NCBI GenBank assembly: GCA_001683735.1 | Contig: LUGG01000013.1 | Span: 682,001 to 746,000, forward strand | Direction of reading: 5' to 3' | DNA: 64,000 bases | DNA from: Grifola frondosa | Taxonomy: Eukaryota > Basidiomycota > Agaricomycetes > Polyporales > Grifolaceae | Shown: positions 9,888 to 22,137 of the stretch, one piece after another | Layout of the letters: each line of letters starts with the position of its first letter | How positions within the stretch are numbered: position 1 is the stretch's first letter | Notes under the pieces: model-generated | Told to the model about the DNA's origin: nothing | Seen by the model: the letters and a program-made list of their open reading frames with translations, nothing else | The model's database searches: none | Translations under genes and position numbers: made by a program

Positions 9888-12526
9888 ATGAGTGCACCAG
9901 CACCGCCGCTGCCCCACACTGCCAGCATCAGGACCCCTTCCTTCTCCAGCTACGCCCCTCATCGCAGCTCAAAGCATACACTGCCAACACCGCCCGTCTA
10001 TGTCTCCGTCCCCCATGCCTCTGTTCCCCTCGTCACCTTAGCCGTCCGAGGTGATGGCGTACATGTCCTCGATGTTAGTCTATTCTTTCGTCTTGTGCTT
10101 GCCTGCTAATATTTTGGGGTCATCGTTCTCTTCCAGCTCGAAACACTTCATACTGCCATATCACACCCGCTCGCATCTGCTGCCTTCTCCTGTCCTGCAG
10201 CGACTCGCACAACACACGCAAATGGCATCCAAATGTACCACGTACGCCGTCATGGACTCAGCCGAGGATCTCAGTCCCGAAGAGCGAGGGAGGTCCGTCT
10301 GGAGAGGAGCAAACTGTCGGGAGGTGTGGTCTCCGTGAAATCACAGCAGAAGAAGACTACTGCACTCGTGAGCTCTATTTTTCTGCGAATGACAGAGAAC
10401 TTCAATGAACAGAATGACTTAGATATCCCATCCCGTGTCGTACATCTACACCCCAGAAGATTTTTCGGAGCGGGTGATCCTTGTTGGACCGAACGACATC
10501 ACCGTGACTGATGCGCAGCTGAAGGAACTGGGCAAAGCTTCGCTGCAGATCCCAGACGGGCCTGTTGTACCTTTTCTCAAGCACTTTGTGTTCCCTCGAA
10601 AATCATGCACCTTCGTCCCTAGTCAGGAAGCGATTCCTGAAGAAGGCATAGTGTCAGTTGCTTTCATGGGAGACAAGGATGTAGCTCGCGTTCTTGCACA
10701 TGTAATCGACCGAGAAGGCAGCATCCAGTCTGTCGGAGTATCCCCAATCCCGCTCAAGCAAACAGTAAGTGCCAGTTATTCCCAACACTTCTATTACTCA
10801 CCCGGCTACCCATCAGGACATCATCGACATCTCATGTAGCGCCTCAGGGTTTTTCAGCGTCCTCAGTAAGTGGATCCCATTTATCCCATTGTCAATCTCC
10901 ATTCACATTATGCCCTAGCTCCCTCCGGACATTGGTATTCCTTCCAGCTCTCTTCGCCCAAACCCTCCACCCTTTCTCTACGCACGCCTTCCGAGCCTCT
11001 CCGCCTGAAAAACCTCACCTTCACTGCCACTGGACGCGCGCATGAAGCCGCGCTCGCCTCTCTCGGTTCCTCACACGTCCTCCTCGCAGGTGTCGCCTCT
11101 ACCGAGCTCGTCCTCCTCCTCTGGGACCTTCAATACGGCGTCCTCCTCGCCTCGCACACCGTCCCGCTCCCCGCACCGCTTAGCACTGAGCCCCATGCCC
11201 CCCCTCTCGCGCTCATCGCCAGCTCCGCGCACGCGCTCCTCGTGCTTCCTCCCGCCGCGGAGCTCGAACGCCCGACAGCAGCCGGGCGTACGAGCATCCT
11301 CGCCGTCCCCTTCAGCGTGCCGCCTCGCGCGACACTCGCGGCCGCGCTCGGGCGCGCGGAGGCCGGCGCGAAATGGCTGGCGTCGCGGCCTGGGAAGTAC
11401 GGGCACACCGATATGAGCGCCGCGGCGTGGAAGGCGCTGAAAAATATGCGCAATGCGGGGGCAGGTGCAGACGTGGCCCACATATTTTTTGAGTATTTGA
11501 AGGACGCGAAGAGCGGGGAGGAAGATGAGAAGCCTGCGCTCGAGCATGCGTTCGTCAACGAAGTGCTGGCACTTGTATTAGGTGGCGAGGGAACAGCGTA
11601 TTCGCCGAAGGTGGTAAGGTATCTACTGGAGAGGCGCGTAGTAAGTTCGGGCATGGTTGAGGGTGGAGTGCTTCCCGTGTTGGCTGCGCGGCAGGACTGG
11701 GTGGGTACCGCCGTCCATTTTCTCCTAGCGTGTGTGGCGTTGCTGATCACTTTCTTGATAAGGAATCCGTGATGTTGTCGCTGCAAATGGTGTCGGACAT
11801 CCCGGAGGATGACATCGTCTTGCTCCTCCACAAAATCGTCTCAGCGCACCTGAAGAGCGCACCAACAGACGAGAACGCGATGCAGGTCGACGGCGCCGCA
11901 GCCGGGCTTCCGTCGCTGCCCGCCTTCCTCGCGCTCTGCGTGTCCTACCCCACGACCCCGCGATGCTGCGCATCGCGCTCCGGCGGCGCCTTCCGGACGC
12001 CGCGGACCTCGTCTGCGTGCTCGAGGTGCTCGACGGCTGGCTCGCGCGCCTCTGCACTGCGGATGTACGCCTGCTACCGGAGGGCGTCGCGAAGGACGCG
12101 CACGGCGTGCTTGTGCCCGTGTACCCGCCGGCATCAGACCCCGCCGGCGTCCCCCCGCCCGAAAAGGTCAGTCCCCGCTCCGCCCGCACACCCGCCAACA
12201 CTGACCGCCCACCGCAGGTGCTCGCCTTCCTCCAAAGTGTACTCGACGCGTCGTTCCTCGCGCTCCTCGCACATGCACCCGCACACGCGCTCCTGCGCAC
12301 GCTCCCCACGCGCCTCGAGCCCGCGCTCGTGCACGCGGGCGAGATGGAACTGCTGCGTGGCACGTTGCAGCCGTTTGCGCGCGCCCATGCGAAGGCGGTC
12401 GTGGATGGCGCGCAGGGCGCGCCGAAGACGGACACGAGGGTCGATTGGCGGCGGAGGAAGAAGAGCGCGCATGAACAGGCGGGGATGGCAGTCGGGCTGT
12501 ACCAGGTGGAGGAGCTGGTGCTGTGA
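9888..12526 (+). CDS. Utp8/NOL11-like small-subunit processome protein
   Basis: Seven exons (9888-10073, 10137-10367, 10423-10764, 10817-10865, 10919-11700, 11763-12166, 12218-12526) give one long protein. The N-terminal two-thirds reads as a beta-propeller: DGVHVLDLETLHTAISHP, YIYTPEDFSERVILVG, and LVLLLWDLQYGVLLASHTV, which matches the propeller blade of NOL11. A helical C-terminal region follows. In the family these proteins (t-UTPs) promote pre-rRNA transcription and 18S processing in the nucleolus. One base appears lost near 11960 (TTP then AMLRIALRRRLPD in the next frame) and no intron fits there. Identification is from fold-level resemblance, so a search should confirm it. Confidence 0.62.
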
Positions 12527-13007
12527 GGGTTTCTGCGGCTGGGCTGTTGCGGCTGCTGGTTCGGAGAAGTATATACTTGGTGTTAGAGATCGCACGCCCC
12601 AAAACACTTTTGCTGTCGAACGGGTAGGGAAGCCTCTCGCGTTTCCGTCCATTTGTATCACAATTTCGCGAGAACTGTACTTTTCCGAGCTTAGCGTCGG
12701 TGGCGCGTGTCCCCCATCCCAGTATAGCTGTTTGCAGGAGACAAGCCGCGGGCCCAAACCATGCGCAAATTGAAATGCTTCAACAACGTCTTCCTTCAAT
12801 TTATTGCAGCGGTGACTTATCGCAATACCACTTCTGCGTTATAATTGGCGTTTGGAACAAAGTGCTGGCGAACGGATTATAATTGGGGTTCATCCAATGC
12901 TCCACCGAAGTAATCGATCTGATATCACCGGCCGGGAGACGGTCCGCATGTCAGTTTCCCCGCTATGGGAGGCTGACCACAGCACACAAATCTTACATCC
13001 CGCCATC
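12527..13007. other. Intergenic between tandem genes
   Basis: Contains the 3' end of the Utp8-like gene and the promoter of the gluconokinase gene. Nothing else was recognised. Confidence 0.5.
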
Positions 13008-13720
13008 ATGACAGACGAGCTCGAGCAGAGCCGCGCCAACGAGCCGGCGCTCACCAACGGGCATGATGTGCGACCAGAAAAGAGGCACCCCATTCTCATC
13101 ATAGTCATGGTACGCACGTCCGCCCCGCCCGCTCGCACCGCTCACGCGACCACTCCAAAACACAGGGCGTCGCAGGCACGGGCAAGAGCACCCTCGCGCA
13201 GGCACTCGACGTGCGACTTGACCTGCCGTATATCGAGGGCGACGAACTGCACCCGCCGGCGAACATTGACAAGATGTCCGCAGGCATCCCCCTCACGGAC
13301 GCGGACCGCGAGCCGTGGCTCGCGCGCCTGCGCACGACCGCAGAGCGTATGGTGGTGCAGCAGGAGGCAGGCGCGGGCCCTACACGCCGCCCCGGTGCGC
13401 TCGTCACCTGTTCCGCACTGCGTCGCTACTACCGTGACATCCTCCGGGGCGCGCACACAGTCCCGGGGCACATCGACTCGATGACGCCGTCGATGCTCCC
13501 GACGTACTTCGTGTATATCAAGGGCAATCTGGAGCTGTTGAGAGAGCGCATCGCGAAGCGGACGGGCCATTATATGAAGCCGAGTATGTTGGATAGCCAG
13601 CTGGAGACCCTAGAAAGCCCGGAGGGGGAGGAGAACGTAGTGGTGGTGCCGTTGGAGGATACGACGGAGGAACAAGTGAGAAAGGCAATAGAAGGGTTGA
13701 AGAAGTTGGGAGCCCTATAA
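13008..13720 (+). CDS. Gluconokinase (GntK family)
   Basis: Two exons (13008-13109, 13166-13720) encode 218 aa without interruption. The second begins with the P-loop GVAGTGKST, followed by YIEGDELHPPANIDKMSAG and IPLTDADREPWL, which are the substrate-binding and lid segments typical of GntK. ALVTCSALRRYYRDILRG is the next family block. The enzyme phosphorylates D-gluconate to 6-phosphogluconate with ATP, feeding the pentose phosphate pathway. The 34-codon first exon is poorly conserved, and the start is the first ATG in frame. The length fits the family, slightly extended at the N-terminus. Confidence 0.93.
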
Positions 13721-14039
13721 GAATGCTGGCGAGCGTAGACTTGGATTGTACCACTAGACGTAGTCCTTTATTTGTAGCTTAGCATTATCTTCACGCACGT
13801 CAGCTTGTCTCCCATACGCCGCTCATACATTTTCATCGCCTCATATTTGAGTTAGCGTCCCTCTTCTACCCTTGAGGACGAAGCATTTTTACAGAAGCTG
13901 TGGCTGATTGAAGAGTTCCAGTCGAGTTGCCTGCGCGGAGGCGCCGAGGACAGAATGACTTCGGCAAAGCCCGATCGCTCGACGCGTACGCCAGACGCGT
14001 CAACGCCTCCACGATCTCTCATTCACTCGTTCACTCGCC
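13721..14039. promoter_or_regulatory. Intergenic, upstream of the proteasome gene
   Basis: Short space between tandem genes that should hold the promoter of the proteasome alpha subunit. No PACE-like element was identified with confidence. Confidence 0.4.
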
Positions 14040-15244
14040 ATGGTGAGTTTCTCCATCTGCATTAAGTTGTCCACAATAAGCTCATACTCTTTGGTCAGGC
14101 AAGACGTTACGATAGTACGTGACGCACGCTGGTTAACAGTAAGCTGCTAACACTGTATGTTGCTTCTTAGGTCGCACAACCATCTTCTCGCCTGAAGGTG
14201 AGTTTCCGCCCGAAATTGTCTCCTCTGTCTGCTCACAACGCTCATGGGATACTAGGGCGGCTATACCAAAGTGAGCATATCACGACATTAATTCATGCAT
14301 GGGCACGTCTGACTCGCTGCGATAGTTGAGTATGCCATGGAGGCCATCTCCCACGCGGGGACTGTCCTGGGCGTCCTCGCAAAGGATGGCGTCGTAATTG
14401 CCGCGGAGAAGAAGGTCACTGGCAAGCTGCTAGACATGTCTGGTGCGCGGGAGGGCGGGTATGGTGGAAGCGGCGAGAAGATATTCCTACTCAATTCGTG
14501 CGTCCTTTCTACATTCTCGGCTCGTAATCTTGCCTTTAACTTAACTTCCTGTCATGGACGATAGAAATGTGGTGGCAGGTGTTGCAGGTATCACTGCCGA
14601 TGCGAACTCGCTTATAAACTTTGCGCGGCAAGCGGCGCAAAGACATCTCTTGACGTATGACGAAGACATTCCGGTAGAGCTCCTCGCCCAGCGGCTGTGT
14701 GATCTAAAGCAAGGGTACACACAATACGGAGGCGCGTATCTCTCTTATTCCTGCATTCATCCTTCTGAAACAGCTGCCTTGGCGTAGGTCTGCGACCGTT
14801 TGGTGTTTCTCTGCTTTATGCGGGATACGACCCGCACTACCACTTCCAGCTGTACCACTCCGATCCTTCTGGAAATTACTCTGGGTGGAAGGCGACGTGC
14901 ATCGGGGCGAATAACGGCACGGCGCAGAGTCTGCTCAAGCAGGAGTACAAGGAAGACATGTCTGTGGAGGATGCGGTTGCTCTCGTACTACGAGTTATGA
15001 GCAAGACGATGGATAGTACAACTCTGGGGACGAGAAGCGTGAGTCTTCCATTTCCAATTCTATTTGCATCTCGTGGGCTTTCTCGGTGCTCATCGATCTA
15101 TGAACAGTGGAGTTCTCGACGCTTACGCTGGGACCAAACAAACAGCCGAAGGCGAAAATCTACAAGCCAGCGGAGATCGACGCATTGCTGCAGAAGCATG
15201 GATTGGGCAAGAAGGACGAGGACGCGGAGATGGCATCGGCATGA
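14040..15244 (+). CDS. PRE9: 20S proteasome subunit alpha type-4 (Pre9)
   Basis: Eight exons. The first is just ATG; the second to fifth assemble [20 protein letters not shown] and IEYAMEA, the alpha-subunit signature that gates the 20S chamber. Later blocks are [52 protein letters not shown] and [19 protein letters not shown], which follow PSMA4/Pre9 closely. The fourth exon is 15 nt. The sixth intron (14732-14787) only keeps frame if its donor is GC. The last exon (from 15108) reads [18 protein letters not shown] in frame only if one G is missing beside the donor at 15039. The tail, [11 protein letters not shown], is charged as in the family. The subunit is non-catalytic. Confidence 0.92.
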
Positions 15245-15492
15245 TAATAATGGACTTGTTCGCTTGTACGCAATGCTAGGTTTTTGTGTTTTCTAGACTT
15301 TGTGCATTATGAAACAGTCTGCTTTTCATGACTAGAAATGCATCTAGTTGAGACGTTAAGCGCCCATAACGGCGCGTGGGCGCTTCTTGGGCTAGAATGG
15401 AAGCCAGACCCTGGCACGTTTATCCGTTCTTCGTGGTGACTGCGCTTGGTCGCATTGAACAACGACCACCACTACACCTTCTAACATTCACT

Positions 15493-16194
15493 ATGAGCAA
15501 CGGAGAACACAGCGGGCACACCATGTCCATGCAGATGGGACCGCGCTGCTCGATGAACATGCTCTGGAACACGCAGATCACCGACACCTGCGTCGTGTTC
15601 CGCTCCTGGCACATTACATCGACGACCGCCTTCATTCTCTCGTGTGTTGCGGTCGCGGCGCTGGGGGTACTGTACGAGTGGCTGCGCGTCGCGCAGCGCA
15701 ACGTCGACCGGCGCATCGCGGCGACGCTCAGCGCGCAGGGGAAGGGCAAGGCGAGGAGCGCGTCTGCGGCGGCCGGGTCGGTGAGTGGACGAAGCACCCC
15801 TGAGATCGTGTCTGAAGAGGCGGGATTGTTGACTGGTTCGCTGGCACTGAAGGCGCACGTCGGGTGAGTGTGGTCGCGAGTGGGAGGTATGACGATAGCT
15901 GATGCTGATTATGTCTTAGGACTCCTGTGCCATTGGTGCCACGCCTTACGCGGGCCGTGCTGTACGGCGCGACGGTGTTCCTGTCATTTTTCCTCATGCT
16001 GGTCTTCATGACGTACAACGTGCGTTCCTGCTCGTCTTATGCATTGATGTCATGACTCATCGTGATATTCAGGCATATTTGATCCTCGCCGTGGTTGTTG
16101 GACGGCGGCAGGTCACTTCATCTTTGGCTCTCACATGGACGTTGAGGCGGTTCTTATTGGTGGGGCAGATGCGAAGGGTATGGCGTGTCATTGA
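15493..16194 (+). CDS. Ctr-family copper transporter, frame break in the third membrane helix
   Basis: Exons 15493-15863, 15920-16019 and 16073 onward. The N-terminus is Met/His-rich (HSGHTMSMQMG, CSMNMLWN), as in extracellular copper-collecting tails. Helix 1 is TTAFILSCVAVAALGVLYEW, and a cytosolic loop rich in Ser and Ala follows. Helix 2 (ATVFLSFFLMLVFMTYN) leads into AYLILAVVVG. The next residues should read AAAGHFIFG, completing the GxxxG motif of helix 3, and do so if one G is restored near 16102. The corrected frame ends at 16194, and the frame as written runs to 16309. Ctr trimers import Cu(I) across the plasma or vacuolar membrane. A Met-x3-Met in helix 2 is expected; MLVFM is present. 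Confidence 0.87.
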
Positions 16195-16582
16195 GTTCTG
16201 CTTTGAAGACGATTTGTATGATAGGTTGAGGGACAGGATGGAACAGTTTGTCTTGCACGCCATCATCTATTGCTGTTGTTGCACCGCATCTCTATGTAAT
16301 ATCCTCTAAATGCATCATAAGACTGTTGTTGCTGCTACTTATCCACGAGGAATGTGCCTTCAACAGCGAGGTATGTTTTGTGAATGGCATAGCTTCCCAT
16401 GCCTCCTCGACGTGCCCTTGGAGTGAGTCCGAGCCGGTGTTAGAGGCGTAAACCCATGAAACGAACAACTAACGGATCAACATTGGCACTGCGGTTGAGA
16501 TAATACAAGTAATAGAAGAACAAGATCTACTAACAGTATGAGAACAGTTTTCGATAAGCTAGGAGCAACACCAATACAGCCC
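16195..16582. other. Intergenic, convergent 3' ends
   Basis: Lies between the copper transporter and SmD3, with no recognisable gene. Confidence 0.5.
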
Positions 16583-17206
16583 TCATCGTCTGATGCCTCG
16601 TGCAGCAGGAACACCGCGCCCACGTCGTGCTATCAACAGATATGTCAGTTAGTTCTATAATACAAATGGAGTAAATTTTATATGCACCGTTGGCTGAAGA
16701 AAAGATATCCTAGGTGAGCATGGGGAGGAAGAATGGTCATCGAGGTACATACCTCTCATGATGGTCGCCCTTCCACGAGCAGTACCAATACCTCTTCCTC
16801 TCATCGCATTCGGTCCGACACGCTTGAACCTATGCAAAGGGATCAGACGTCGGAATGTCAGACGGGATATCAACTGGCGACTCACATTGGTGCGTTCTGC
16901 AGCATATCGGGAACGATGAAGAATCTGACCATACTTCCCCTAATGTAGACCTGGTCCAACTGTGATACACGGCCATCTCGTCCAGTTACTGTGATATCTT
17001 TGAGCGAGATATTCAGGTTGTCCTCGGCTGTGGCACAGGTACAATAGACAAGCGTCAGGATCTCATATGTAGATGGACGGATATCTGTACACACCCTCGG
17101 CAAGCTTGCCACGGTAGAGCTGCCCGGTTTTTAGCTCCACGGTGATAATGTGTCCAAGAGACTCGTGCAGAAGCTTGACGGGAACTCCGAGACCTGCTGT
17201 AGTCAT
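16583..17206 (-). CDS. SMD3: Small nuclear ribonucleoprotein SmD3
   Basis: Four exons (17206-17095, 17027-16886, 16829-16753, 16629-16583) give a clean 125-aa protein. The Sm1 motif ([18 protein letters not shown]) and Sm2 motif ([18 protein letters not shown]) are present with D3-type spacing, followed by NAPM and an RG-rich tail ([24 protein letters not shown]). SmD3 is part of the heptameric ring on U1, U2, U4 and U5 snRNAs; the RG tail is usually methylated. The third intron is 123 nt against 56-67 nt for the others. The gene diverges from the CLC channel gene. Confidence 0.95.
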
Positions 17207-17742
17207 TTTTATGTGGTAGAGAGCTGGAGAGTGTGCGTTACGCGCTAAACACGTTGAAGTCGAAGTAAGCGTGGTGCTGCACCAGGCTGCCAGCCAATGT
17301 TCCACGTGCTTACGCTACGCATTTGACGCATCTCAGGCACATTCTAGGAGACTGGCTAAGGGTCTGGTATTCTACACTTCTGGCTTCTTTCCAGGAGCCA
17401 GAGCTTGCGACATTGAACGTTGAACGTTGAACAGTGAACCTTGAGCTTGAGCAGGCCCAGCCAATAGAATTGGCACCGTGCTCAAGCCGAGGATATCTCT
17501 TGCCTACACGTCAACACAAATACCTATCTCATCGGCCCTGACCGCCACTAGTTTCAAGCGAAACCGAACAAAGACCCGGATTCGGAATTTCAGCTCGCAT
17601 CGCTACTAGGTGAGAGAGCGCAGTGTGGCTCTCTGCATGTGTGTTGATGCATCGTTAGAATCAAGTTATTGTATATCTGGTGGTGGGCGAACGCATCCAG
17701 TGGGTAGATTTTGGGGAATATCGAGCGGTGAGACGGTGCATT
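17207..17742. promoter_or_regulatory. Divergent promoter region with TTGAACG tandem repeat
   Basis: Separates the SmD3 and CLC start codons. Around 17411-17450 the 7-nt unit TTGAACG is repeated with decay (TTGAACG, TTGAACG, then GTGAACC and TTGAGC variants). The repeat could bind a factor or be incidental. No other element stands out. Confidence 0.4.
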
Positions 17743-20700
17743 ATGTCACTGTCAAGAATACCTTCCATTCCGACCACAAATGCGGATAGCCGTCCTTCTC
17801 AGGGTCCTCTCAGCGGCCCTTTTAACACAGAATGGCGGCGCAAGCGTCTACTCCAGATTGGAAACGAACATGCCGACGAAACTTCTTCCCTGCGTCCTGC
17901 TCTTGATGCACGCCCCACGTCGTACGGCACGCTTCCCAACTCCGCGCGCACAGAAAGGAATAAACCTCCACGCACCCTTTCCCGCCGCATTAGTGCGCTT
18001 CCTGGTCTGAGGATACCCAAGAATTTCTTCTCTACTCCCGCCACAGCCAGCCACCCCTCCACCCCGTCTACTCCAGACAGCGCGTGCTTCCCGCCGCAGC
18101 GACCCATTTCGGCGTATGACGCGCCTGTCGTGCAAGATATCTCTGATTACCGCGAGCCTGAGGCAGATGTAAAGACGAACGGCATCCGAGTTTGGTACTC
18201 GTCGTTCACCTCCATCGATTGGCTCCACGACGCTGTCAAAGACTCTGCTCGTCAATCGCGCCTCCGCAGGCGCAAATCGAAGCGTGGCCGGATTCATCGG
18301 CATCTTGACAGAAGCATAGGCTGGATCATCGTTTCCATTGTCGGCTTCTTCACAGCGATCGTCGCTTTCCTAATCGTGAGAAGTGAACAGTGGCTCTTTG
18401 ATGTAAAAGAAGGATATTGTCGTGAGGCCTGGTGGAGGGCGAAACGCTTCTGTTGTCCCACGCCAGACGATACCAAACTCTCTTTCGTGACATACCCTGT
18501 AGAACACTTATGTCCAGCATGGCATACATGGGGCGAAGTATTTGGACCAATAGAGCGCACGGATGGCGGCTGGATCAGTCTGGAAACGGATGTAATCGAA
18601 TACAGCGCATTCACCGTCATTGCAGTATGTGGATATACTGCTTCCTTCCGGTGTGAGACCACTCAAATGTGTTGTGATAGGTGACACTGGCCGTGGTCTC
18701 ATCATTACTAACTCTTTATCTCACCGCATCTACGACATTCATTACGCGGAAGGACTCGGGCGTCCTCTCGTCATCGTTTCCCGGTTCGACTGGCGACGAC
18801 AAGGGGGCAGATAGTCAACTTGACGGTGCTGCAAAACCCAAGGTCTTGTATTATGTGCGTAATTTCTCTCCCTGTAAATGATTCCACCTTCTGCATGAGT
18901 TCGGCGATGTGGCGATCCAATGTATGATGTCAAAACAAGTGACCCTATTATTTGACGGTCGTCTCACGAGATGTCCGTGAAATTATTTTGAACAGGCTGA
19001 ATATTTGGATCCGTCCCGCTTTTTGACATAACCTCAATTTGGAGTTCCAAATTCTGTTATTATCATCCGGCTCTAGTTAATGATTTGCTATTCGTCTCTT
19101 TCAGGCTGCAGGAAGCGGCATCCCGGAAGTCAAAACCATTCTTTCAGGTATGGTATACCCAGCCCGCCAGGAATTATTTATGAATTATTCCATACATGGT
19201 TCTAGGCTTCGTGATTCATGGTTATCTCGGCGGAGGACGCTGTTTACGAAATCCGTCGGATTAGCTCTCTCTGTGGCATCGGGCTTATCCCTAGGTAAGT
19301 TATGCCTATTATGGGGCTCCATTAGGCACATACTCACCCTTGGAAATTCCTCGCTACAGGAAAAGAAGGACCCCTTGTCCATATTGCATCTTGCGTGGGA
19401 AACATCGTCAGTAGGTTCTTCAGCAAATATGAGACGAACGAAGGTATGACTAGCTGACAAGCCCGTCCAATGAAGTCACTAAATTTTACATGTCAGGTAA
19501 AAGACGCGAGATTCTCAGCGCCGCAAGTGCTGCCGGCGTTGCTGTTGCTTTCGGAGCGCCCATCGGCGGTGTCCTGTTCAGCTTAGAGGAAGTCTCATAT
19601 TTCTTTCCTCCAAAAGTTATGTGGAGAAGGTTCGCTCGGACATTTGTACTCCGTTACTGTTGACCTCATTGTTTAGAATAGTTTTTTCTGTGCGATGGTT
19701 GCTGCCATGACATTGCGTTTCCTCGATCCGTTCGGAAGTGGCAAAATCGTATTGTTCCAAGTGACGTACGACAAGGCGAGTCGCCATCCATATGCTCGCA
19801 TTCCCTGTTCTAATTATCATTGTAGGATTGGCATGCTTATGAACTGATTCCCTTCCTATTGCTGGGTGTGTTTGGCGTATGTAGTCGCACTGATAGATGT
19901 TCCGAACACAGTGAATGACACTCACTGGACAGGGTGTCTACGGAGCATACTTTTCGAAATTGAACTACCAGTGGACTCGATACGTTCGTAACGGCACTTG
20001 GCTGAAATTCCACCCAGTAGTGGAAGTCATCTTGGTATGTTCACATACTTATCAGGAGTCAGTGGTGTATCTAAAGTGTCGCAGGTCACGCTTGCAACCA
20101 CCTTCCTGTGCTTTATCAACCCCTATACCCGCATGGGGGGCACCGAATTGGTGTATAACTTGTTCGCGGAGTGTCGCCAAGGCAGCGCGAATTCTCATTT
20201 AGGACTTTGCGTCCTAGATCCCCCCACGGAAGCAATGCCCGCGATCCGCGCGGTGTTCGTGGCCCTGCTCGTGAAGGGTGCGCTCACGATCGTCACGTTT
20301 GGCATCAAGCTGCCCGCGGGTATCTTTATTCCGACATTGGGAGGTATGACTATTCTTCAACCTCTGCGAGTGGAGGCTCATATTATCGCCATCGCAGTTG
20401 GTGCATGTGCCGGTCGCATTCTTGGTATCCTTGTCCAATGGATGCAGTTCTCATATCCGCACAGCTCTCTGTTCTCGGCTTGTAAAGGTGACCTGGATTG
20501 TGTTATTCCTGGATTGTATGCCATGGTTGGCGCCGCAGCCGCATTATCTGGTGTTACAGTGTGTAATTATGTCACTTAAGTTCTTTAATTATGTTCTGAC
20601 AAGTTTTCAGCGCACAACTGTATCTCTTGCGGTCATTATGTTTGAGCTCACTGATACCCTAACTTATGCTGTGCCTATCATGCTCTCGGTTCTGGTTGCG

Positions 20701-21603
20701 AAGTCCGTTGCCGATGCCCTCGAGCCTAAGGGAATCTATGACCTTGTCATCGAGTCAGTTCCACTCTTATCTAACATCCCCGTAATCAAGTGACCGTTCC
20801 GCCGCCTCTCCCAATTGCCCTACCTAGATGCGAAACATGTTTATGTCTGGGGTAACCTGCAGATCAACGATGTGGTAAGTAACACTGCTTCTGATTGGTG
20901 CTCTAAATCAATCTCTCAACGATATAGACGGATCGCGATGTTGACGTGATTCATGCCGACCACGATAACACTGTGAAGAGTCTGAGAGACCAGCTGGCAA
21001 TCCTCGTCAACGCTAAGAAATCAGACAGTGGGTTCCCGATTTTGAAGGACGATGAGGAAGGGCAGCGGATGGTGGGGTACATCGGTGCTAGTGAACTGGA
21101 ACATGCTCTCAGTAAGTGACTCGAGGTACTATGGCGTGAGTGCAAGTCGCGCTAACTTATAAATGTCAGGTATCGTCGCCGACCATAGTGACAAGATCAT
21201 TAAGTTCCATGTTACTACTCCAGGACATGGTGGACCCATGACCTCTTCCTTCTCGTCTCTGGCGGAGACAGGCTCCATTGATTTCGGCACAGATCTGTTT
21301 GATTTCACTTGCTATATGGATCAGGTCCGTCTTCGTGCAAGTGCATTCTAGATGGTCGATCTCATGATTTTATAGGCGCCACTCACTGTTCTATCGAATT
21401 CACCTCTTGAGTTGGTTCAGCAATTCTTCACCAAGCTGGGGCTCGATATGTTGTAGTGGTCGACACTGATGGTTACTGTTGGTACCTTTCTCTCCTAAAA
21501 TTTGAACACTCGTCAAGCTGATCTCATTTTAGACGAAGGGGTAATCGACAAGAAAACCTGGCTTGCCTTCCTCAGAGAGCTTGAGGTAAAGGCATCCTCT
21601 TAA
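17743..21603 (+). CDS. CLC-family chloride channel or Cl-/H+ exchanger
   Basis: A long gene with many introns. A cytosolic Ser-rich N-terminus is followed by a first helix ([20 protein letters not shown]) and the four CLC signatures in order: [16 protein letters not shown] (with the gating Glu), [13 protein letters not shown] and GIFIPTLG. Two CBS-type regions follow ([19 protein letters not shown] and [17 protein letters not shown]). This matches the endomembrane Gef1/ClC-3 branch, which acidifies Golgi or vacuolar compartments. Intron 18855-19104 is 250 nt, far above the local norm. Intron 19776-19825 has a GC donor (AAG/GCGAGT). Frames break at about 19234 and at the G-run ending 21441, and the junction near 20795 is unclear. 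Each resumes in family sequence. Confidence 0.9.
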
Positions 21604-22137
21604 ATTGCACAGATCCGGAAGAACAATCATCAAGTACACTTCCAATGTTTTCCTTTCACGCAGACCTTCCGCGAAGGATTCTCCTGCGATATATACACAC
21701 CCTGCTCATCTACTCGTACATGCCATTCACATCTAGCTTTTCTTATCTTTAACCAAGTATGTATACCCATCACGACGAATGAATGACACGATTCCCATGA
21801 TATGTTTCAAATTGGCTTGTCGTACGATTGTATTTTCCCGTTTGCGTGATCCGGCGACACCAAAGAGCACCAAAGTCAGCGAGGAGCAAACGTCAATGAC
21901 GATGAATTTGATTGAAGGTTTGAATAGGAATTCGTGATTTCATACCGTACAGCAGCTTGACCTAAACGGTTGAAGCCAGGGCCGGCGACGGCAGCCCATT
22001 ACGAGACTTCCCTTTTATGGACTCACGTGTCTGTCCGTAAGATCGATTGAGCTATGCGCCCCCAGGCTGTATCCGACTTCTCTTCCCACTTTCACCACTC
22101 GCTCGACTCAAGCTCTGAGCCATCGTCGAGGCCATGC
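21604..22137. other. Intergenic, 5' of ATG3
   Basis: Space between tandem genes that should hold the ATG3 promoter. No feature was recognised. Confidence 0.45.

Noticed and set aside
11130..12799. Long minus-strand ORFs opposite the Utp8-like gene
   Set aside because: The sense strand has consistent introns and a propeller-like protein; the antisense reading is an artefact of high GC.
16630..16752. Possible box C/D snoRNA in the long SmD3 intron
   Set aside because: A GATGA and a CTGA occur near the ends, but the C box is poor, the terminal stem is about 4 bp and no C'/D' boxes are seen.
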